Of a DNA stretch of 64,000 bases, positions 1 through 7,787 are shown piece by piece (position 1 is the first letter of the stretch; every line of letters begins with the position of its first letter). Source of the stretch: Streptomyces nigra (GTDB lineage: Bacteria > Actinomycetota > Actinomycetes > Streptomycetales > Streptomycetaceae). The position numbers were made by a program, and so were the translations under genes. The notes beneath the pieces were generated by a model. That model was not told where the DNA came from, did no database searches, and worked only from the letters and a program-made list of their open reading frames with translations. The stretch is from positions 2,782,501 through 2,846,500 of the forward strand of contig NZ_CP029043.1 in assembly GCF_003074055.1 (NCBI RefSeq), read 5' to 3'.

Positions 1-2
1 TG

Positions 3-158
3 TTGTGCGCCTTTCTCCATGCCGACCCGAGGCCTTTCGTCGGCCGCGGATCGGGTCTCGATCCCCCCGGATTGCTGGAGCTGTGCCCGGCCGGCGATCC
101 GCCGGCCCTGTGGCGCACCCTGCCGAACATTCGGGTGGTGTTCGGCGGGCGGTCGTGA
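3..158 (+). CDS. C-terminal end of an unrecognised protein (truncated by window edge)
   Basis: An open frame enters from the left edge and ends at TGA 156-158. It gives about 51 residues ending in NIRVVFGGRS, with mostly G/C third positions as in real genes here. A strong hairpin lies 72 bases downstream, as expected for a convergent gene end facing DUF2017. No family was recognised. Other frames in this stretch are also open, so coding status rests on codon bias and the terminator position only. Confidence 0.4.
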   Translation: MCAFLHADPRPFVGRGSGLDPPGLLELCPAGDPPALWRTLPNIRVVFGGRS

Positions 159-230
159 AGATCTATCACGGCGGCAACACCGATCGACGGGGGCGCGTGT
201 GGCGCACCCCACAGGGAGAACCGGACAAAA

Positions 231-264
231 TCACCGCCGCCCCGCATAGCGGGTGGCGGCGGTG
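231..264. terminator. Convergent-gene terminator hairpin
   Basis: A GC-rich inverted repeat: TCACCGCCGC...CCCGC, a short ATAGC loop, then GCGGGTGGCGGCGGTGA. There is one mismatch or bulge in a stem of about 14 bp. It sits between the gene end at 158 (+) and the DUF2017 stop at 363 (-), so it could serve both directions. No T-tract is obvious. Confidence 0.6.
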
Positions 265-362
265 ACGGGATCGTTATCCGGATTTGAGCGTCCGCTGAGC
301 GAACACAGAACCATCACATATCGGCACACAATGGTCGCGAAAGCCGGGTGGACAGGCGATGT

Positions 363-971
363 TCAGGGCATCAGGGTGGCGACCAGGGTCTCCTGGAGGC
401 CGCCGAGCCAGAGATAGGCCATCACCATCGGCTTGCGGGAGTCCTCGTCCGGGAGGCGGTACAGCAGATCGGTGTCGTCCTCGTCGGTGATCTCCAGCCG
501 GGACCCGATGGCGAGCCGGAGGTCGTTGAGGGCGCCGAGCCACCGCTGGGACTCCTCGGTGGACAGCTTGAGCACCGCGCCGCCCTCACCGGCGCTCTCG
601 GCGCTGAGCGCGTCCAGGGTACGGACCACCGCGAGGGCGTTCTCGCGTTTGCCGGCGCGCAGGTCGTTCTCCGTGTAGCGGCGGAACTCGGCGGAGTACG
701 CCTTCTGCTCCTCGGCCTCCTCGGCCTGCGGGGTGCCGTCGGGGTCGCCGTACGCGTCCGGGAACAGACGCTTGAGCACGGGGTCGGAGGGCGGCTCGCT
801 GGGGCCCTCGGCGAACAGCTCGGCGAGCGGGTCGTCGGAGGCCTCGCCGGCCGGGCCGGGTCCGATGAGTTCCAGCAGCTGGACGGCCAGCGACCGGATG
901 ATGGAGATCTCGACTTCGTCGAGGACGACGGCGGCGCCGCCGCCGGGGACGGGTTCGAAGGTTCCTGGCAT
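363..971 (-). CDS. DUF2017 family protein
   Basis: A 202-residue cytoplasmic protein matching the actinobacterial DUF2017 family, which is almost always encoded just after clpS. It opens with an acidic, glycine-rich stretch followed by a helical segment (VLDEVEISIIRSLAVQLLEL) and has no signal peptide or membrane segment. The start is ATG at 971, 12 bases after the clpS stop, so the two are very probably cotranscribed. The biochemical role is unknown. The clpS linkage suggests a link to regulated proteolysis, which is inference from context only. Confidence 0.85.
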   Translation of the reverse strand: MPGTFEPVPGGGAAVVLDEVEISIIRSLAVQLLELIGPGPAGEASDDPLAELFAEGPSEPPSDPVLKRLFPDAYGDPDGTPQAEEAEEQKAYSAEFRRYTENDLRAGKRENALAVVRTLDALSAESAGEGGAVLKLSTEESQRWLGALNDLRLAIGSRLEITDEDDTDLLYRLPDEDSRKPMVMAYLWLGGLQETLVATLMP

Positions 972-983
972 GGAGACGATTCG

Positions 984-1301
984 CTACTTCCGGTCCTGCT
1001 GAAGGGTGGCCCACAGGCCGTAGCCGTGCATGGCCTGCACGTCGCGTTCCATCTCCTCGCGGCTTCCGCTGGAGACGACCGCCCGGCCCTTGTGGTGGAC
1101 GTCGAGCATGAGCTTGGTGGCCTTGTCCTTGCTGTACCCGAAATACGTCTGGAAGACGTACGTCACGTAGCTCATGAGGTTGACCGGGTCGTTGTGCACG
1201 ATCGTGACCCAGGGGACGTCGGGCTCGGGGACGGCGAACACTTCCTCCGCCGACTCGGTGCGTTCGATCTCTAGGGGAGCGGGTGACGTCACAGTGCCCA
1301 T
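984..1301 (-). CDS. clpS: ATP-dependent Clp protease adaptor ClpS
   Basis: A 105-residue N-recognin that delivers N-degron substrates to the ClpC/ClpA unfoldase in the cytoplasm. The ClpS core is clear: [20 protein letters not shown] (N-end-rule pocket and adaptor fold), then [13 protein letters not shown] and the C-terminal [21 protein letters not shown]. The ATG at 1301 ([13 protein letters not shown]) was preferred over the ATG at 1328 because the family normally begins close to that point. It is divergent from pncB, sharing an upstream region of about 85 bp, and DUF2017 follows immediately. Confidence 0.93.
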   Translation of the reverse strand: MGTVTSPAPLEIERTESAEEVFAVPEPDVPWVTIVHNDPVNLMSYVTYVFQTYFGYSKDKATKLMLDVHHKGRAVVSSGSREEMERDVQAMHGYGLWATLQQDRK

Positions 1302-1355
1302 GCTGCCACCGCAGGGGGGTGGTCGCACAAATCCCCGGCCCGCCCCACCCCTAAA

Positions 1356-1370
1356 TCGTCAGAGTGACGA
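1356..1370. promoter_or_regulatory. Palindromic candidate operator between clpS and pncB
   Basis: A perfect inverted repeat TCGTCA-GAG-TGACGA lies 17 bases before the chosen pncB start. Partly symmetric flanks (CCCCTAAA to the left, AATGGGG to the right) extend it. Its position would let a bound protein block pncB initiation. NAD-salvage genes are often controlled by NrtR/NiaR-type regulators, but no such regulator is in the window, so its identity is inference. Confidence 0.4.
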
Positions 1371-1386
1371 AATGGGGGTACGATGC

Positions 1387-2751
1387 ATGGCCATGGGAAC
1401 AGCGGACCTCAGGCTGCCGGTGGACGTTCCGTCGACGGCGCTCTTCACGGACCAGTACGAGCTGACGATGCTGCAGGCCGCCCTGAAGGCGGGCACCGCG
1501 GACCGGCGCAGCGTGTTCGAGGTCTTCACCCGGCGGCTGCCGCACGGCCGGCGCTACGGCGTGGTGGCCGGCACCGGACGCGTCCTGGACGCGGTGGAGA
1601 ACTTCCGCTTCGACGAGGACGTCCTCGGCTTCCTGCACGAGCGGGGCATCGTCGACGAGCCGACGCTGGAGCGGCTCGCGGACTACCGCTTCTCCGGCGA
1701 CATCTGGGGCTATCCGGAGGGCGAGGTCTACTTCCCCGGCTCGCCGATCCTTCGGGTGGAGGGCACCTTCGCGGAGTGCGTGCTGCTGGAGACGGTGATC
1801 CTCTCCATCCTCAACCACGACTCCGCGATCGCCGCGGCCGCCTCCCGGATGTCGGCGGCGGCCGGGGACCGCCCGCTGATCGAGATGGGGGCCCGCCGCA
1901 CCCACGAGCTGGCCGCGGTCGCCGCCTCCCGGGCCGCCTACATCGGCGGCTTCGCCTCCACCTCCGACCTGGCCGCCGGCTTCCGGTACGGCATCCCCAC
2001 CGTCGGCACCAGCGCCCACGCCTTCACGCTGCTGCACGACCACGAGCGGGACGCCTTCCGGGCGCAGATCGACTCCATGGGCCGCGGCACCACGCTGCTG
2101 GTCGACACCTACGACGTCGGCGAGGCGGTCCGTACGGCCGTGGAGGTCGCCGGGCCCGAGCTGGGCGCCGTCCGTATCGACTCGGGCGACCTGCTGCTCG
2201 TCGCGCACCGGGTCCGCCACCAGCTGGACGAGCTGGGCGCGACCGGCACCCGGATCCTGGTCACCTCCGACCTCGACGAGTACGCCATCGCCTCGCTGGC
2301 GGCGGCGCCCGTGGACGCGTACGGCGTCGGCACCCAGCTGGTGACCGGGTCGGGGCATCCGACGGCCTCCATGGTCTACAAGCTGGTCGCCCGCGCCGGG
2401 TCCACCGACGCCGGGGCGCCGCTGGTGCCGGTGGCGAAGCGGTCGACCGGCGGGAAGACCTCCGTGGGCGGGCGCAAGTGGGCGGCGCGCCGGCTCGACG
2501 CCGACGGGGTCGCGGAGGCCGAGGTGATCGGCACCGGGCCGGTGCCCGCCGAGCTCGCCGACCGGCAGCTGCTGGTGCCGCTCGTGAAGGGCGGGGAGGT
2601 CGTGGGGCGGGAGCCGCTGGACGCCGTCCGGGACCGGCACGCGGCGGCCCGCGCGAACCTGCCGCTGTCCGCGATGCAGCTCTCCCGGGGGGAACCCGTC
2701 ATTCCGACGGAGTACGCCACCGGGCGCCCGGGTAGCCAGACGGGGGCGTGA
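1387..2751 (+). CDS. pncB: Nicotinate phosphoribosyltransferase
   Basis: A 454-residue cytoplasmic enzyme of the Preiss-Handler pathway: nicotinate + PRPP + ATP to nicotinate mononucleotide. The N-terminal signature ALFTDQYELTMLQAAL, the motif GARRTHELAA, the VRIDSGDLL phosphate-binding loop and VGTQLVTGSGHP are all family features, and the length is typical. Starts at 1372, 1387 and 1393 share the frame. ATG 1387 is chosen because GGGGG at 1374-1378 lies 8 bases upstream; 1393 is a close alternative. It is followed 138 bp later by pncA, giving a nicotinamide-to-nicotinate-to-NaMN module. Confidence 0.95.
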   Translation: MAMGTADLRLPVDVPSTALFTDQYELTMLQAALKAGTADRRSVFEVFTRRLPHGRRYGVVAGTGRVLDAVENFRFDEDVLGFLHERGIVDEPTLERLADYRFSGDIWGYPEGEVYFPGSPILRVEGTFAECVLLETVILSILNHDSAIAAAASRMSAAAGDRPLIEMGARRTHELAAVAASRAAYIGGFASTSDLAAGFRYGIPTVGTSAHAFTLLHDHERDAFRAQIDSMGRGTTLLVDTYDVGEAVRTAVEVAGPELGAVRIDSGDLLLVAHRVRHQLDELGATGTRILVTSDLDEYAIASLAAAPVDAYGVGTQLVTGSGHPTASMVYKLVARAGSTDAGAPLVPVAKRSTGGKTSVGGRKWAARRLDADGVAEAEVIGTGPVPAELADRQLLVPLVKGGEVVGREPLDAVRDRHAAARANLPLSAMQLSRGEPVIPTEYATGRPGSQTGA

Positions 2752-2889
2752 AACGGGCGCGCCCGCAGTGCCCACCCCATGCCCCTCCCGCACCGCACAC
2801 GAAGTCTCTAGGCTCGGAGGTTCACGGCCGGGCCGCACGTACCGCTCCACCGTCCCGACCTCAGCGTCCATAACCGAAGGACACCGACC

Positions 2890-3480
2890 ATGCGCCGCGC
2901 CTTGATCGTCGTAGACGTGCAGAACGACTTCTGCGAGGGAGGCAGCCTCGCGGTGGCCGGCGGCGCCGACGTGGCCGCCGCCATCACGGAGCTCATCGGT
3001 CAGGCTGCCGGGTCCGGGTACCAGCACGTCGTGGCCACGCGCGACCACCACATCGCGCCGGGCGGGCACTTCTCGGCCCACCCCGACTTCGTCCGCTCCT
3101 GGCCGGCGCACTGCGTGGCGGGCACCGAGGGCGTGGGCTTCCACCCGAACTTCGCGCCCGCGGTCGCCTCCGGCGCGATCGACGCTGTCTTCGACAAGGG
3201 GGCCTACGCCGCGGCGTACAGCGGGTTCGAGGGCGCCGACGAGAACGGCGTACGGCTCGCTGACTGGCTGCGAGCCAGGGAGGTCACCGAGGTGGACGTC
3301 GTGGGCATCGCGACCGACCACTGTGTGCGGGCCACCGCGCTGGACGCGGCGCGCGAGGGGTTCCGTACGCAGGTGCTGCTGGACCTGACCGCCGGGGTGT
3401 CCGCCGAGACCACGGAACGGGCCCTGGAGGAGCTGCGCGAGGCCGGTGTGGAGCTGACCGGCAAGCCCGTCGTGGCATAG
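2890..3480 (+). CDS. pncA: Nicotinamidase (isochorismatase fold)
   Basis: A 196-residue cytoplasmic hydrolase converting nicotinamide to nicotinate and ammonia, supplying the substrate for PncB just upstream. The catalytic triad is visible as D9 (LIVVDVQNDF), K103 (VFDKGAY) and C145 (TDHCVRATALDA). Metal ligands expected from mycobacterial PncA are D52, H54, H60 and H74 (RDHHIAPGGHF; WPAHCVAGT). An AAGGA ribosome-binding site precedes the ATG by about 8 bases. By family knowledge it would also activate pyrazinamide. Confidence 0.95.
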   Translation: MRRALIVVDVQNDFCEGGSLAVAGGADVAAAITELIGQAAGSGYQHVVATRDHHIAPGGHFSAHPDFVRSWPAHCVAGTEGVGFHPNFAPAVASGAIDAVFDKGAYAAAYSGFEGADENGVRLADWLRAREVTEVDVVGIATDHCVRATALDAAREGFRTQVLLDLTAGVSAETTERALEELREAGVELTGKPVVA

Positions 3481-3493
3481 CCCCAGGGGCCTG

Positions 3494-3853
3494 CTAGGCC
3501 GGGGCGGCGGGCCGGCGCTTCAGGGCGCGGATCGGGTGCCAGAGCTCCTGGGCCGGTCCGGGAACGAGCTGTGGCACGGCGGGGACGACGTCCGGGCAGG
3601 GCGCGGTGCGCCATATCAGGCCGTCGGGGTGGTGCAGGACCGCCGTGATCTCGTCCGGGGTGGGCGGGGCGGCGTTCCCCCGCAGGTAGACGGCGCGCAT
3701 GCCCAGGTTGCGGAGCCTGGTCAGGGCTCGGGCGCGGTTGCGGGCGTGTACCAGGACACGGACGCTGCCCGTGCCGTCGGCGGTGGGTCTGGGCAGGTTC
3801 AGCGCCACCACCACGCTGCCGGTCGGCAGCTTGCAGAAACCTCCTGCGGCCAT
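3494..3853 (-). CDS. Conserved hypothetical protein (Streptomyces type)
   Basis: A 119-residue protein, convergent with pncA and 13 bases from its stop. It has no signal peptide or membrane segment. A basic central part (VHARNRARALTRLRNLGMRAVYLRG) is followed by a proline-rich tail ending RRPAAPA. The GC3 pattern and a start (ATG 3853) clear of neighbours support a real gene. I do not recognise a characterised family. A strong hairpin at 3917-3947 separates it from the protease gene behind it. Confidence 0.65.
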   Translation of the reverse strand: MAAGGFCKLPTGSVVVALNLPRPTADGTGSVRVLVHARNRARALTRLRNLGMRAVYLRGNAAPPTPDEITAVLHHPDGLIWRTAPCPDVVPAVPQLVPGPAQELWHPIRALKRRPAAPA

Positions 3854-3916
3854 ACGGTCACACCCCCGTGCGAGTCGGTGTCAATAACGGAAGCACAGGG
3901 TGCACCTAAACACGAC

Positions 3917-3947
3917 CGGCGGCAACCCCGCCAGGGGGTTGCCGCCG
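3917..3947 (-). terminator. Terminator of the M6 protease gene
   Basis: A perfect 13-bp stem: CGGCGGCAACCCC at 3917-3929, loop GCCAG, and GGGGTTGCCGCCG at 3935-3947. It begins 29 bases past the protease stop (3976, minus strand). It is a strong intrinsic-type hairpin without a long U-tract, as is usual in Streptomyces. Confidence 0.8.
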
Positions 3948-3975
3948 ATCATGCTCTGACCTGCAGTTTTACTCT

Positions 3976-6321
3976 TTACTTCGCCGCGGGGCCCACTTCG
4001 AGCTCGATCGTGGAGCCGTCCTTGGCCTCCTTGACGATCTTGATCTTGGTGTTGGTGTCAGTGATCTTGACACCCGCGGAGGGGTTCGACGCGTCGTAGT
4101 AGGTGTTGGTGCGGTCGTTGAAGACCCCCACACCCGGACGCGACGGGATCTTCGCGGCGACGTCCGCGTTGTGCAGCGTCATGCCGTCCGTGCGGAAGGT
4201 GCTGAACGGGGAGTCGTAGGCCTGGATGCGGTTGCGCATCAGCGTGCCGTTCGTCCACTTCAGCTGGGTCGGGTGCGAGTCGACCGGCAGGATCAGACCG
4301 GCACCCGGGTGCTGGCTGGTGTTGTTGTCCAGCTGCGAGGTGTCCCACTTCCAGATGAGCAGACCGTTCTGGTAGGCGTAGTGCTCCACCCAGTCCGGAC
4401 GGGTCGTCGAGAAGCCGAAGTTGTACGGGCCCGTCTTCAGCGTCTTGTCGTACGACACGTACTGGCGGTTCTCGGCGATGTAGTACTGGGCGTAGTCGTC
4501 CGTGATGGACGCGCCGATGCGCGAGAAGCCCTTCTTCGCCCAGGCGTCGTCGGCGCTCTCGGCGTCGTCCGAGAACACCGCCGAACCGTCCGCGGTCACC
4601 GCGATGTTGTCGGCCGCGAAGCCCTTCTGGGCCACGCCGCCGTCCGTCTGGTAGCGGAAGCGCAGGTCGACCTTCTTGCCCGCGTAGGCGTCGAGCGGGA
4701 AGACCAGCTTCTTCCAGGCGCCGGAGGTGCCGTCGATCGCCGGCTTGCCGCTGGCGTCCTTGCCGAGGGCGGTGCCGTCGGCGGTGCCGTCCAGAGCGGT
4801 CCAGTTGGCGCCGCCGTCGGTGGACACCTCGGTGTAGAGGTAGTCGTAACCGGCCTCGATGTCCCACCAGCCGTCGAGCGTCAGGGAGGCGGCCGTCTTG
4901 CCGGTCAGGTCGACCGAACGGCTCAGCGTGTTGGAGAGGCTGTCGCCGCTCCCGCTCCACCACTGGTTCTCGCCCTGCGCGGGCTGGACGATCTCGGTGG
5001 TGACCTTCTTCTTGGGCAGCTCGACCACGAGGGCCTGCTTGTGCTTCGTGTTGTACTCGGCGACGCCCAGCTTGTGCCACGAGTTGGTGGCAGCCTTGGC
5101 CGTGTCGTACTTCAGCCAGCCCAGCTGCAGCTTGTCCCAGGCGGTCATGTCGCCGGGCAGGTCACCGATCTCCTTCTTGCCGGTGCCCAGCCAGGAACCG
5201 GAGGACATCAGCGTCCAGAACCCGGTGGAGTTCTCGCCGCCCTGCGTGTCGTAGAGGTCCGGCAGACCGAGGTCGTGGCCGTACTCGTGGGCGTAGACGC
5301 CGAGTCCGCCGTTCTCCGGCTGGACCGTGTAGTCACCGACCCAGATGCCGGTGGAGCCGATCTGCGCGCCGCCCAGCTTGTTGTCGGCCGGCCCGGTGGC
5401 ACCGGCGTCCGTGCCGAACGCGTACCAGCGGTGGGCCCAGATGGCGTCCGTGCCCTGGGCGCCGCCGCCCGCGGACTCGTCCTCACCGGCGTGCACGACC
5501 TGGAAGTGGTCGATGTAGCCGTCCGGCTCGTTGAAGTCGCCGTCACCGTCGAAGTCGTAGCGGTCCCACTGGTCGTACTCCGCGACGTCGGCCTTGATCT
5601 GCGCGTCGGTGCGGCCGGCCGCCTTCTGCTGCGCGACCCAGGCGTTCAGGCCGTCGCTCACGATGTTCCAGACACTGGAGCAGTTCGAGTCGCCGCAGGC
5701 GTTGTTGCCGTAACGGGCCTCGTTGTAGGGCACCTTGACCCAGTCCGAGACCTCGCCGTCGACCGAGTAGCGGCCCGAGGACTGCTTCTCGTAGTACTTC
5801 TTGACCGACTCGGTGTTCTTGCCGGTGCCGAAGTACATGTCCTGGAAGTGCTTGCGGTCGTAGTCCGCCTTCCAGGCCGTCGAGTTGTCCTTCTTCGGGT
5901 CCGGCTTGGCTATCTGGTTGTGCAGCGGGCCCGGCGTGCCGCCGAACTCGCTGATCTGGTCACCGAACTCGACCAGGATCGTGAAGATCTTGTCGGTCTT
6001 CTCCCGGCCCAGCTCGACGTACTTGCTGTCGCCCTTCTTGCTCTTGAGCTCGACGACCTTCGAGCCGTCGCGGCTCTTGACCTTGGCCTTGCCGGAGATG
6101 ACCTGGTTGAGGGCTTCCTGCCGCTGCGCCTCGACCGTCTTGCTCAGGGGGCCTTCGAGGTCGTGGTCGGCGTGCTGCCGGTCCGCCGGGTCACGGCGGT
6201 CCACGGAGGCCGGTGCGCCTTCGTCGGCCTGAGCCACCGCGAAGGTCGAGAACGTCGCCGCGGCTGTCGCGAGCGCGACGGCGGTCGCCGCCGTACGGAA
6301 CGTCCAGGGTCTACTGGTCAC
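3976..6321 (-). CDS. Secreted M6 family (immune inhibitor A) metalloprotease
   Basis: A 781-residue exported zinc endopeptidase. A Sec signal peptide spans about residues 1-32 (basic TSRPWTFRT, then an Ala-rich core, VAQADEG). A propeptide-like charged segment follows. The catalytic motif HEYGHDLGLPD has zinc ligands H345 and H349 and base E346, with a downstream Met-turn region (TGFWTLMSSGSW). An acidic Ca-binding-like stretch, YDFDGDGDFNEPDGYID, covers 255-271. The C-terminal half carries a beta-sandwich/MAM-like segment (SLTLDGWWDIEAGYDYLYTE). The GTG start at 6321 has GGGAGGAT 6 bases upstream. It is monocistronic, with a hairpin terminator and a palindromic upstream site. Confidence 0.93.
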   Translation of the reverse strand: MTSRPWTFRTAATAVALATAAATFSTFAVAQADEGAPASVDRRDPADRQHADHDLEGPLSKTVEAQRQEALNQVISGKAKVKSRDGSKVVELKSKKGDSKYVELGREKTDKIFTILVEFGDQISEFGGTPGPLHNQIAKPDPKKDNSTAWKADYDRKHFQDMYFGTGKNTESVKKYYEKQSSGRYSVDGEVSDWVKVPYNEARYGNNACGDSNCSSVWNIVSDGLNAWVAQQKAAGRTDAQIKADVAEYDQWDRYDFDGDGDFNEPDGYIDHFQVVHAGEDESAGGGAQGTDAIWAHRWYAFGTDAGATGPADNKLGGAQIGSTGIWVGDYTVQPENGGLGVYAHEYGHDLGLPDLYDTQGGENSTGFWTLMSSGSWLGTGKKEIGDLPGDMTAWDKLQLGWLKYDTAKAATNSWHKLGVAEYNTKHKQALVVELPKKKVTTEIVQPAQGENQWWSGSGDSLSNTLSRSVDLTGKTAASLTLDGWWDIEAGYDYLYTEVSTDGGANWTALDGTADGTALGKDASGKPAIDGTSGAWKKLVFPLDAYAGKKVDLRFRYQTDGGVAQKGFAADNIAVTADGSAVFSDDAESADDAWAKKGFSRIGASITDDYAQYYIAENRQYVSYDKTLKTGPYNFGFSTTRPDWVEHYAYQNGLLIWKWDTSQLDNNTSQHPGAGLILPVDSHPTQLKWTNGTLMRNRIQAYDSPFSTFRTDGMTLHNADVAAKIPSRPGVGVFNDRTNTYYDASNPSAGVKITDTNTKIKIVKEAKDGSTIELEVGPAAK

Positions 6322-6402
6322 TTGAGATCCTCCCCCGCGTTCGGGCGCGCGGAAGGAGGGTCCTGGTCAACATAGGATCCGCGCGCGCGTGATCAACGCG
6401 TG

Positions 6403-6426
6403 TAGTCAAGTGACGTCATTTGACTA
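6403..6426. promoter_or_regulatory. 24-bp palindromic site upstream of the M6 protease gene
   Basis: Perfect arms TAGTCAA (6403-6409) and TTGACTA (6420-6426) flank GTGACGTCAT, whose inner TGACGTCA is itself a palindrome. It lies about 80 bases upstream of the protease start in an unusually AT-rich spot. A further TTGAC...GTCAA pair lies at 6451-6468. This is the best operator candidate for the secreted protease. TTGACT could also act as a -35 element on either strand. Confidence 0.5.
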
Positions 6427-6710
6427 GAGGTTAGGAAGAAAAAACAGACCTTGACTTGGACAGGTCAATTGCACTATGCGGAGTCGCTGTCCACTTACCG
6501 AACGGCGTCCGGGGGGCGGGCGCGCACCGCCGTCCACAGGGTGGACACGATGAATCCGTGCGCCCCCCGTGCACCGGCACTGTTGGTCAGGTCACGCTTA
6601 CCGAACGTTCCTCTCGGGCATGGACGCGGTTAGAGTCGGATGGCGGAACGCCCGGACGTCGGCGCAAAGCCAGGCCGAATCCCCCGTGCACCCCCGATTC
6701 CGAGGACACG
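6427..6710. other. Gene-free stretch between divergent genes
   Basis: About 280 bases between the protease palindrome and the small membrane protein gene. It has an A-rich run at 6436-6444 and a TTGACT hexamer at 6451-6456 that could be a -35 element. A TAGAGT hexamer near 6631 could be a -10 for the downstream + strand gene. There is no convincing ORF with a ribosome-binding site. Confidence 0.4.
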
Positions 6711-6968
6711 ATGACCATGCCTCGTCCGACTGCCGCACAGCTCACCTACGGCTCGTGCACCGTGGTCTTCTCGACGCTCGCCATGCTGCTGCTGTCACAG
6801 ACCAGTTCGGGCGCCGGGATCGCGGTCATCGCCTTCGCCGCTCTGCTGCTCGGACTGCTGGTCGCCATGACGGTGCCCGTGCCGCGCGGGACCCGTGTGG
6901 TGACGGTGGGCCGGACCGCCGCGGCCGAGCGCGAGAAGACCGAGGAGCCCGCGCTCTCCAAGTCCTGA
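6711..6968 (+). CDS. Small two-helix membrane protein
   Basis: An 85-residue protein with two hydrophobic segments: LTYGSCTVVFSTLAMLLLSQ (about 10-29) and GIAVIAFAALLLGLLVAMTV (about 35-54). A charged cytoplasmic-type tail follows, ending EREKTEEPALSKS. The ATG at 6711 follows GAGGA by 4 bases; ATG 6717 is the alternative. Longer in-frame extensions upstream are low-quality Arg/Pro-rich sequence and were rejected. It is conserved in Streptomyces as far as I recall, function unknown. The next gene converges 10 bases downstream. Confidence 0.7.
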   Translation: MTMPRPTAAQLTYGSCTVVFSTLAMLLLSQTSSGAGIAVIAFAALLLGLLVAMTVPVPRGTRVVTVGRTAAAEREKTEEPALSKS

Positions 6969-6978
6969 GGGCCGGCGC

Positions 6979-7698
6979 TCAGCCGCGCGTGCTGACGACC
7001 ACGGTCTTCGCCGCCTTGTCGTGCAGGCCCTGCTTGTAGGGCCGGTCGAAGAAGCTCCAGCCGCCGGCGATCGCGGTCCAGATGCAGGCGCAGCAGAAGG
7101 CGAACGGCACCCACAGCACCAGCGAGCGGATCAGCGTGGTCTGCACGGAGGGTGTGGCCCCGTTGTCCAGGTTGGCGACCCTCAGATGCAGCAGCCTCTT
7201 GCCGAGCGTCTGGCCGGTCCGGGAGATCATCACCGTGTCGTAGCCGACGAACAGCACGGCGGCGACCAGCGACTGGGCGAACGACTTGCCGTACTGCACC
7301 TTGTCGGTGTCGACGTCGTACTCGGTGATCCCGAAGCCCCAGGTGATCAACCAGACGACGACCGCCACCAGGAGCAGGTCGATGAGGCGGGCCAGTGTGC
7401 GCTTGCCGCTGTCGGCGAGCGGCGGCATCCCGGCCAGCGGGTCGGCGGGCCCGCCGCCGCCCCCGTACGGGTCACCGCCGTAGGGACCGCCACCGTACGG
7501 GCCTCCTCCCCCGTAGGGGCCACCGCCACCGGGCGGAGGCGGGGGCGGCGCGCCGTAGGGGCCACCGCCCTCACCACCGGGTGGCGGGGGCGGGGGCTGA
7601 CCGCCGGAAGGACCGCCCGTGTCGCCGGGCGGGGGCTGCTTCCTGAACGGGTCGTCGTCCGGGGGCGGCTGCTGGCCGGGGGGCGGTTCGCTGCTCAT
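6979..7698 (-). CDS. RDD family membrane protein with Pro/Gly-rich N-terminus
   Basis: A 239-residue protein. The first roughly 95 residues are disordered PPPP, GGPYG and YGGDPYGGG repeats. The rest is an RDD domain with three predicted membrane helices: ARLIDLLLVAVVVWLITWG, SLVAAVLFVGYDTVM and LVLWVPFAFCCACIWTAI. The RDD signature residues are present (ARLIDLLL; GQTLGKRLLHLRV; FDRPYKQGLHDKAAKTVVV). RDD proteins are poorly characterised; some are Na+(Li+)/H+ antiporters. The start is ATG 7698. A second RDD gene lies just upstream in the same orientation, and the two C-termini are alike (DRPxxQxLHDKAAxT), suggesting paralogues. Confidence 0.88.
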   Translation of the reverse strand: MSSEPPPGQQPPPDDDPFRKQPPPGDTGGPSGGQPPPPPPGGEGGGPYGAPPPPPPGGGGPYGGGGPYGGGPYGGDPYGGGGGPADPLAGMPPLADSGKRTLARLIDLLLVAVVVWLITWGFGITEYDVDTDKVQYGKSFAQSLVAAVLFVGYDTVMISRTGQTLGKRLLHLRVANLDNGATPSVQTTLIRSLVLWVPFAFCCACIWTAIAGGWSFFDRPYKQGLHDKAAKTVVVSTRG

Positions 7699-7787
7699 GG
7701 CCCGAGTCGACCGCGAACCGCGCCGCCGCGCATCCGGCGCGGGGCCGTCCGGAGTACGGAGTCATCCGGGCCGAACGGCCGACCCGC

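Noticed and set aside
4171..6375. A 734-codon plus-strand open frame
   Set aside because: Antisense shadow of the M6 protease, which has a signal peptide, HEYGH motif, ribosome-binding site and terminator.
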